11,529 nucleotides of DNA from positions 3,856 through 15,384 of the forward strand of contig DMPJ01000259.1 of NCBI GenBank assembly GCA_003456035.1. The letters are read 5' to 3'. How positions within the stretch are numbered: position 1 is the stretch's first letter; each line of letters opens with the position of its first letter. This DNA is from Planktothrix sp. UBA8402 (GTDB taxonomy: Bacteria > Cyanobacteriota > Cyanobacteriia > Cyanobacteriales > Microcoleaceae). The notes under the pieces were generated by a model, which worked only from the letters and a program-made list of their open reading frames with translations, was not told the origin of the DNA and searched no databases. Shown here one piece after another: positions 6,226 to 11,529 of the stretch. The position numbers and the translations under genes are program-made.

Positions 6226-8715
6226 ATGAATACGCTCCATACTCTGACGCAAGAAATTGAACGGCTTTGTGGTCGTGGCCATTCCGCCTCCGGTTCTCCA
6301 AAGCCTTCGCCAACGGAAATATCGAGTTCCACTTCAAGCTACAATGACTCATCATTATCCAATCGTCAACACCGAAAAGTTAACAAAAAATTGAGTTCAT
6401 TAAGTAGTCCGACCTTTTTCTTAGTTACCGTTGTTTCCTTAACTAGCGTCATGGGTGTGCGGTTTTATAACCAACCGAAACTAGATGTAGGTCGAGTTGC
6501 TGAGGAAACAATTAACGCCCCTAGGGATGCTAGTGTCACGGATTTGAAAACAACAGATGAGAAGCGCAAAGCATCTGAAATTGGTGCAATTCCGGTTTTA
6601 GTTATTGACAATGCTGTTAATCAAGATATTGAGCAAACTATTCAAAAGGTATTAGCACAGGGGACGTCTATTAGAAACATCGCCGAACCTTTTCCTTTTG
6701 TAAATACAGAAATTTTATCAACGGAAGTTCAGCGCTATTTGCGTGGAGTTCCAGAAAGAGAATGGCAAGATTTAATTGCCCAAGTCGAACAGGTGAGTGT
6801 ACAAATTCCCCCTAAGATTGAACCTAAAACCACGAATAAAAAAAACCCAACAAAATTTACAGATTGGCAAGAAACCACTTTAGCTCAAACTCGTCAACAC
6901 ACCCTAACACAATTAAAAGCCTATCGTCAGCGCATAACCCCGATTGAATTTTCGCAATTGTTATCTGATATCAGCGAAGCCCGTTGGCGATATGCTAAAG
7001 CCTTGAATGCTTTTTCTCAGGAATATTCTGTTGATCACAAAGTCTTTTATACTGAGTCTATATTTAGCTGGTCTGATCAAACTTGGTGGCAAACCCAAAA
7101 AAGAATTAATCAAATTACTCAGGAGATGTTATCTCAAGGAATTGCTCCGGGCTTACCCGATGAAACTCTTGCCAAAGCAATTGAAATTAATGTTAAATAT
7201 ACAGTTCCTTCCGAAACTCAATTATTTGCTATCTATTTATTGAATCAAGTTTTAAAAACAAATTTAGTTAAAGATCCTGAAGCCACCCGTCATCAAGCGG
7301 TGTTAGTCGCACAAAAAATTGAACCTGTAATAGTTAATATTAGCCAGGGAGAAGTTATTATTGGCAGAGGCGAAAAAATTACTCAACGGGATTTTGTATT
7401 ACTGGATTATTTTGGATTAAGTGAACGGGGAATTAATTCAAAAGCCTTGATGAAGTTAGTAGGATTAGTCAGTGTAGCAGTCGGAATTGTTTTATTAGTT
7501 GAGTTAAAATTTCATCGGGGTTTACGTCGTCGAGATCGACTTTTATTATTACTCCTAACGTTAAGTACGCCGATTATTATTCTGTTGCAATTACCTCTAA
7601 TTAATTTACCTGCGGTGGGTTTATTAGTGGGCAGTTTTTATGGCTCCGCCGTGGGAGCAACTGTTGTTGGTTTGCTTTCAATTCTATTACCTATTGGGAT
7701 GGAAATTGATCCTGTCCACTTACTAGCAAGTGCCGTGGGAGGATTAGTTGGAAGTATGTTGGCTGGACAATCTCGGAGTCGAGAAGAATTAGCCTTCCTG
7801 GGGTTAGAAGTGGGAATAGCTCAAGGTGTTGTTTACTTAATTCTTAATTTGATGGCGAGTGCAACAGCCGGATCAATTTGGTATATTCTGCTCAAGGTTG
7901 TGGGATTACAAGTATTAGAAGGAGTTGCTTGGAGTATTGTCGCCTTGGGGTTAAGTCCCTATTTAGAACATCTATTTGATTTGATTACTCCGATTAGATT
8001 AGCTGAGTTGGCAAATCCGAATCGACCGTTATTAAAAAAATTGGCTACCGTAGCACCAGGAACTTTTCAACATACAATGTTTGTAGCAACTTTAGCAGAA
8101 GCCGCCGCTCAAGAATTGGGCTGTAATGTGGAATTAGTCAGAACTGGAACTTTATATCATGATATTGGAAAAATGCACGATCCTTTAGGATTTATTGAAA
8201 ATCAAATGGGGGGAACTAATAAACATGATACGATTGATGACCCTTGGAAAAGTGCCAGAATCATTAAAAAGCACGTCAGCGAAGGGTTATTAATGGCGAA
8301 AAAATATCGTTTACCAAAAGCTATTAAAGCTTTTATTCCTGAACATCAAGGAAGTATGCAGATTGCTTATTTTTATTATCAAGCCCAACAACTTGCTAAA
8401 GAAAATCCTAAGTTGGAAGTCAAGGAAGATGAATTTCGCTATGATGGGCCGATTCCCCAATCTAAAGAAACGGGTATTGTCATGTTAGCAGATTCCTGTG
8501 AGGCGGCATTGCGATCGCTCAAAGATGCTACCCACGAAGAAGCATTAAATATGGTGAATAAAATATTAAAAGCTAGATGGCAAGATAATCAATTAGTTGA
8601 TTCGGGTTTAACCCGGGCAGAAATGGCAAAAATTGCCGAAATATTTGTCCGAGTTTGGGAACAAGTAAATCATAAACGTATTGCTTATCCGAAAGCCATA
8701 TTAGGTTGTCGATAA
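6226..8715 (+). CDS. 7TM-HD family cyclic-di-AMP phosphodiesterase (PgpH-type)
   Basis: An 829-residue membrane-anchored HD hydrolase. A Ser-rich cytoplasmic tail (20-60) precedes a single helix (about 62-79). A large extracytoplasmic region (about 83-405) follows with VGRVAEETINAPRDASV and SQGEVIIGRGEKIT, both typical of the 7TMR-HDED domain. A block of about seven membrane helices (408-585) leads to the HD domain (about 605-818). Metal ligands are in place: His616 (QHTMF), His645-Asp646 (YHDIGK), His683, His707 (PEHQGS) and Asp756 (MLADSCEA). Characterised relatives such as Listeria PgpH hydrolyse c-di-AMP to pApA and lower this potassium and osmotic-stress messenger; that substrate is inferred here. 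No clear ribosome binding site precedes ATG 6226. A HIP1 site lies inside at 8511. The gene ends 6 bp from the convergent permease gene. Confidence 0.92.
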   Translation: MNTLHTLTQEIERLCGRGHSASGSPKPSPTEISSSTSSYNDSSLSNRQHRKVNKKLSSLSSPTFFLVTVVSLTSVMGVRFYNQPKLDVGRVAEETINAPRDASVTDLKTTDEKRKASEIGAIPVLVIDNAVNQDIEQTIQKVLAQGTSIRNIAEPFPFVNTEILSTEVQRYLRGVPEREWQDLIAQVEQVSVQIPPKIEPKTTNKKNPTKFTDWQETTLAQTRQHTLTQLKAYRQRITPIEFSQLLSDISEARWRYAKALNAFSQEYSVDHKVFYTESIFSWSDQTWWQTQKRINQITQEMLSQGIAPGLPDETLAKAIEINVKYTVPSETQLFAIYLLNQVLKTNLVKDPEATRHQAVLVAQKIEPVIVNISQGEVIIGRGEKITQRDFVLLDYFGLSERGINSKALMKLVGLVSVAVGIVLLVELKFHRGLRRRDRLLLLLLTLSTPIIILLQLPLINLPAVGLLVGSFYGSAVGATVVGLLSILLPIGMEIDPVHLLASAVGGLVGSMLAGQSRSREELAFLGLEVGIAQGVVYLILNLMASATAGSIWYILLKVVGLQVLEGVAWSIVALGLSPYLEHLFDLITPIRLAELANPNRPLLKKLATVAPGTFQHTMFVATLAEAAAQELGCNVELVRTGTLYHDIGKMHDPLGFIENQMGGTNKHDTIDDPWKSARIIKKHVSEGLLMAKKYRLPKAIKAFIPEHQGSMQIAYFYYQAQQLAKENPKLEVKEDEFRYDGPIPQSKETGIVMLADSCEAALRSLKDATHEEALNMVNKILKARWQDNQLVDSGLTRAEMAKIAEIFVRVWEQVNHKRIAYPKAILGCR

Positions 8716-8721
8716 GTTTAA

Positions 8722-9576
8722 TTATCCTTTCACCCCTGACCCGGCATCCGTTGGCACAATATAGCGTTGTAATATTAAGAATAATAGCAAAACTGGCGCA
8801 ATAGAAATCACAGAACCCGCCGCAATTAATCGCCAGTCTAGGGAAAATGTTCCGGCGAGGGTTGCTACTCCTAAAGGCATGGTATAATAGTCAGGTTGAT
8901 CTAAGATTAATAACGGCCAAAGAAAGTCACTCCACGACCCAATAAACACAAATATTGCTAAAGTGATTAAAGCTGGTTTAACCGCAGGTATCATCACATT
9001 CCACCAAATTCCCAATTCTGAACAACCATCAATTCTGGCTGCTTCTTCTAATTCTTTGGGTACACTTTTAAATGCTTGTCTTAACAAAAATATTCCAAAT
9101 GCAGAAGCAATACTAGGAAAAATAATTCCTAAATAACTATTCCTTAATCCTAACTGCACCGTTAACACATACAAGGGAATCATCACAATTTGAAAGGGAA
9201 TCATAATAGTGGCAATAATGGCTGTAAAAATCCCATCTTTGCCTTTAAAGTTTAATCTCGCTAGGGGATAAGCTGCTAAGGAACAAAATAATAAATTTAA
9301 ACTAACTGTTAATATAGCCACAAAAAGACTATTAAATAAATAACGCCCAAAAGGATTAGTTTGCCAGACTTTAATAAAGTTCTGAAATGTCGGTTGACTG
9401 GGAATAAATTGGGGTGGAAATTGAAATATATTTTCACTCGGAGATTTAAACGCTGTACTAACTAACCAAACCAAAGGAAACAACATTAATACAGCAATTA
9501 TTCCGAGAATAATATAAATAATTACTGTTTTTAGCGTTTTATTATTGAGGTTAATTTTAGGAAATTGATCAATCAT
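8722..9576 (-). CDS. Carbohydrate ABC transporter permease, MalG type
   Basis: A 284-residue inner-membrane subunit of a binding-protein-dependent sugar importer (CUT1-like, MalG/UgpE/GgtD type). The N-terminal helix (about 18-41) ends in the typical LVSTAFKSP. A periplasmic loop with FIPSQPTFQNF (57-67) and five further helices follow. The EAA coupling loop is intact: EEAARIDGC (178-186), with the conserved Gly189 and IPAVKP (196-201). This loop docks to the ATPase subunit. The sugar is unknown. No partner permease, binding protein or ATPase is in the window. ATG 9576 is chosen because TAAGGA on the - strand lies about six bases upstream; a TTG at 9582 is in frame but sits on top of that site. 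Downstream it converges with the HD phosphodiesterase gene, with no terminator in the 6-bp gap. Confidence 0.88.
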   Translation of the reverse strand: MIDQFPKINLNNKTLKTVIIYIILGIIAVLMLFPLVWLVSTAFKSPSENIFQFPPQFIPSQPTFQNFIKVWQTNPFGRYLFNSLFVAILTVSLNLLFCSLAAYPLARLNFKGKDGIFTAIIATIMIPFQIVMIPLYVLTVQLGLRNSYLGIIFPSIASAFGIFLLRQAFKSVPKELEEAARIDGCSELGIWWNVMIPAVKPALITLAIFVFIGSWSDFLWPLLILDQPDYYTMPLGVATLAGTFSLDWRLIAAGSVISIAPVLLLFLILQRYIVPTDAGSGVKG

Positions 9577-9600
9577 TTTCAATCCTTAAACCAAACTACC

Positions 9601-9803
9601 ATTGTAGGGTGCGTAAGCACAGCGCACGCACCAGCCTAATTTTAATCTAAAATACTACCATTGTAGGGTGCGTAAGCAGAGCGCACGCACCAGCCTAATT
9701 TTAATCTAAAATACTACCATTGTAGGGTGCGTAAGCAGAGCGCACGCACCAGCTTAATTTTAATCTAAAATACTACCTTAATTCTAATCTAAAATACTAC
9801 TCA
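9601..9803. repeat. Tandem array of three 59-bp palindrome-plus-linker units and a partial fourth
   Basis: Units start at 9601, 9660 and 9719, an exact 59-bp period. Each has a GC-rich palindromic core of about 35 bp (stem GGTGCGT with ACGCACC, loop of 11 bases) and an AT-rich linker of about 24 bp ending ATCTAAAATACTACC. Units are nearly identical; unit 1 has C at 9620 where the others have G, and unit 3 has a T in CAGCTTAAT. From 9778 a linker without the palindrome follows and runs into the 3' end of the cyclo-ligase gene, supplying its last codons. The core resembles the GTAGGGTGCGT-type palindromes I recall as common between genes in cyanobacteria. The hairpins lie in the transcript between the cyclo-ligase and permease genes and could end or stabilise it. 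Confidence 0.85.
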
Positions 9804-10356
9804 AGATCAACTTAGATTCTGTACAAACTGAATTTAACGGTTTATCCCAAGAATCAATCGGTAATTGAGGAAGATAAGCAAAATCAAAAATAATTCCAAC
9901 TGTCGGAATTAAATTCCATTCGGGTAAACTCAACATTCGATCATAAAATCCACCTCCATATCCTAACCGATATCCTTGATAATCACAAGCAACGGATGGA
10001 ACTAATATTAAGTCAACTTCAAAAGGTTGTAGTTGGATTAAATTAGCATCAGGTTCAATAATACCATAATTATTTGTATCATAAGTTTCTCCTGGTTGCC
10101 AACAATGCCAGGTCAAAGATTGTTCAATACAACGGGGAAATCCCCATTTTTTATCGGTGTTATTCAATAATAAACTTAAATCCGGTTCTTGACGAAAACT
10201 GAAATAAGATAAAATAGTTTTTGCTTGTTCAAATAGCGGATTATTTTGTAAGTTTTGGCAAATGCGATCGCTTTTTTCCTGATATTCTCCGCTTGTAATT
10301 GAACGACGTTGTTTAATCATTAAACGTCTTAATTCAGTTTTAGTTTGATTAAACAT
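9784..10356 (-). CDS. 5-formyltetrahydrofolate cyclo-ligase (5,10-methenyltetrahydrofolate synthetase)
   Basis: A 190-residue enzyme, the usual length, that uses ATP to turn 5-formyltetrahydrofolate into 5,10-methenyltetrahydrofolate in the cytoplasm. It is an entry and salvage point of one-carbon folate metabolism. The N-terminus TKTELRRLMIKQRRSI (5-20) is the basic helix typical of the family. ILSYFSFRQEPD (48-59), YGIIEP (97-102) and LVPSVACDYQGYRLGYGGGFYDR (118-140) hold the ATP and folate-binding residues. The C-terminus CTES (178-181) replaces the more common VTE. Start ATG 10354-10356 lacks a clear ribosome binding site. The final residues, SSILD and stop, are encoded by sequence repeated as the linker of the adjacent tandem array. 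A HIP1 site is at 10264. Confidence 0.9.
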   Translation of the reverse strand: MFNQTKTELRRLMIKQRRSITSGEYQEKSDRICQNLQNNPLFEQAKTILSYFSFRQEPDLSLLLNNTDKKWGFPRCIEQSLTWHCWQPGETYDTNNYGIIEPDANLIQLQPFEVDLILVPSVACDYQGYRLGYGGGFYDRMLSLPEWNLIPTVGIIFDFAYLPQLPIDSWDKPLNSVCTESKLILSSILD

Positions 10357-10386
10357 TTATTGATATTGGGTATAGTAATTGATTTG

Positions 10387-10392
10387 ATTATA
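10387..10392 (-). promoter_or_regulatory. Possible -10 box for the cyclo-ligase gene
   Basis: On the - strand this reads TATAAT, a perfect -10 hexamer, 30 bases before the start codon. No good -35 box lies 16-18 bases further upstream (TACTTC at 17), so an activator or an alternative sigma factor might be needed. The region is AT-rich and the match could be chance. Confidence 0.35.
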
Positions 10393-10478
10393 TTTTAGAT
10401 GATCTGTTGGAAGTATTCAAGATTGATCAGGAAGTCGCCCCGACAACAACCATAAATCATGAATACCTCCTTGATGAT

Positions 10479-10507
10479 CTTCTTAGTGTCTTAGTACCTT
10501 TGTGGTT
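10479..10507 (-). repeat. Dispersed CAAAGACA-type intergenic repeat, copy 2
   Basis: On the - strand it reads AACCACAAAGGTACTAAGAC and continues to AAG. It matches the copy at 178-206 at 25 of 29 positions. It lies between the RTX gene stop and the cyclo-ligase promoter. Just to its left, AAGAT (10419-10423) with ATCTT (10477-10481) and GTATTC (10413-10418) with GAATAC (10461-10466) form crossing inverted pairs of doubtful meaning. Confidence 0.6.
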
Positions 10508-10534
10508 ATTTCACAAATTACTCGACTAAAAACA

Positions 10535-11529
10535 TCAGATTGTAAAGTTACTAATATTTAGGTTAGAAGAATTAACACCGATTAATGTTGCTAATATTTC
10601 TCCATTACTTGCTAACTGAATTAAACTAGCGTTATTGGTTGGTACAAACATTAATTGTTCAAACATTAATCCCCCCGCTAAATTAATCATATCTTCCTGA
10701 ATATTAAAATCAAGAATTGTATCGTTTCCTGTGTTGATTGCGATCGCAAATTGATCATTTCCACTTCCTCCAATTAATGTATCTTCTCCTATATCTCCAC
10801 TCAGAAAATCATTACCAATTCCACCCTTAATCTGATCATTTTCTTGACCTCCATAAAGACTATCATTACCTTCACATCCTTCTAAAATATCGGCTCCTAA
10901 ATTCCCAAATAACAAGTCATTATCCTCATTTCCACAGAAGAAATCATCATTTTTTCCTCCATAAATTGTATCATTTCCCCAGTTTCCCTGAAGTTGATCA
11001 TCACCGGAATTTCCAAACAAAATATCGTTTCCTAATCCTCCACTCAAAGAGTCATTATCATCTTCACCAAATAAGGTATCATCTCCCTGATCTCCAAATA
11101 TTAAATCATTACCGCTATTTCCAAATAAAATATCATTGTCAGTTCCACCACTTAAATAATCATCACCGTTATCCCCAAAAATCTGATCTTCTCCTTCCAT
11201 TCCAAAGATAAAATCTGATTCTTGGTTCCCATAAAGAAAGTCTGAACCTGTACCGCCATTGATAAAATCTTTACCTTGACCGCCAAAAACCGTATCATTT
11301 CCGATATTTCCTTCTAAATTATCATTCTCTTTCATCCCCAATAAAATATCATCTCCATTCCCCCCATTAATTGCTTCACTAATGTCAGTTCCCATCAAAT
11401 TATCGTTATTTTCAGTACCATTTAAGGTGTTTTGAATGATATTTTGTTGACGACTGGTTTCTACATCCAAAGGGGGAAAGGGTTGACAAGAACAGTCATC
11501 TTGATTTGGTACTGGGGTCGGTACTGGTG
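10535..11529 (-). CDS. RTX-type calcium-binding protein (partial, N-terminus outside window)
   Basis: The frame is open from the right edge to TGA at 10535-10537, giving 330 visible residues. It begins in a Pro-rich linker (PVPTPVPNQDDCSCQPFPP). Then 25 uninterrupted RTX nonapeptides of the form GGxGxDxUx run from 11422 to 10748, such as NGGNGDDIL and FGDQGDDTL. The C-terminal part starts with DQFAIAINTGNDTILDFN, the capping motif common in these proteins, and ends in a hydrophobic/Asn-rich segment. RTX blocks fold into a beta roll on binding Ca2+ outside the cell. Such proteins normally leave by a type I secretion system that reads the C-terminus; no transporter is seen here. A TTG at 11468-11470 could pass for a start, but the reading frame continues past it to the edge. 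The overall function cannot be told without the missing N-terminus. Confidence 0.88.
   Translation of the reverse strand, partial: PVPTPVPNQDDCSCQPFPPLDVETSRQQNIIQNTLNGTENNDNLMGTDISEAINGGNGDDILLGMKENDNLEGNIGNDTVFGGQGKDFINGGTGSDFLYGNQESDFIFGMEGEDQIFGDNGDDYLSGGTDNDILFGNSGNDLIFGDQGDDTLFGEDDNDSLSGGLGNDILFGNSGDDQLQGNWGNDTIYGGKNDDFFCGNEDNDLLFGNLGADILEGCEGNDSLYGGQENDQIKGGIGNDFLSGDIGEDTLIGGSGNDQFAIAINTGNDTILDFNIQEDMINLAGGLMFEQLMFVPTNNASLIQLASNGEILATLIGVNSSNLNISNFTI
10748..11422 (-). repeat. 25 contiguous 27-bp (nine-codon) RTX repeats
   Basis: The coding sequence is periodic every 27 bases for exactly 675 bp with no insertions. Degenerate units (for example MGTDISEAI, FGEDDNDSL, YGGKNDDFF and CGNEDNDLL) lie among canonical ones. 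The codons vary between units, so this is an old, diverged array under protein-level selection. It is not a recent expansion. Confidence 0.85.

Noticed and set aside
9577..9582. TTG start at 9582 for the permease
   Set aside because: It overlaps the Shine-Dalgarno sequence that serves ATG 9576.
9601..9803. CRISPR array
   Set aside because: Both parts of each unit are repeated; there are no unique spacers, and no cas genes are near.
10966..11211. Open frame on the + strand opposite the RTX repeats
   Set aside because: It is a shadow of the 27-base coding periodicity and gives a His/Tyr-rich product with no known pattern.
11468..11470. TTG as the true start of the RTX protein
   Set aside because: The frame stays open for 19 more codons to the window edge and encodes a plausible Pro-rich linker.

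Overview
The window is a chromosomal segment of a cyanobacterium. It is AT-rich, carries six copies of the HIP1 palindrome GCGATCGC (760, 5424, 5589, 8511, 10264, 10740), and encodes proteins of types common in cyanobacteria. A filamentous, Oscillatoriales/Planktothrix-like host is a guess from gene style; nothing here proves the genus.

Layout. Positions 3-128 hold the last 41 codons of a gene entering from the left, ending in a Cys/Gly/Ser-rich tail that looks like the core of a ribosomal peptide precursor. Then come a TVP38/TMEM64 (DedA-like) membrane protein with its own sigma70-type promoter, a bidirectional terminator, and a convergent DUF1269 membrane protein. A K+-dependent Na+/Ca2+ exchanger-type antiporter and cinA follow on the + strand. 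A roughly 500-bp stretch (4045-4547) has no convincing large gene but is rich in inverted repeats and candidate RNA hairpins. It leads into an apparent operon: a 45-residue amphipathic peptide, aroQ (type II dehydroquinase), and a protein with the ADP-ribosylglycohydrolase fold signature but without its metal-binding residues. A large 7TM-HD (PgpH-type) cyclic-di-AMP phosphodiesterase candidate ends the + strand block at 8715.

From 8722 to the right edge all genes lie on the - strand. In transcription order they are an RTX calcium-binding protein (5' end outside the window), 5-formyltetrahydrofolate cyclo-ligase, and a MalG-type sugar ABC permease. Between the last two is an array of three 59-bp units, each a palindrome plus a linker. 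The linker copies the 3' end of the cyclo-ligase gene, so the array records how it was built.

Functionally this is mostly housekeeping: shikimate and folate metabolism, NAD salvage, ion and sugar transport, and second-messenger turnover. No complete new multi-gene system is visible. The points most worth following are the truncated Cys-rich precursor-like gene at the left edge, the palindrome/linker array, the metal-site-less ADP-ribosylglycohydrolase relative, and the small peptide with its structured leader.
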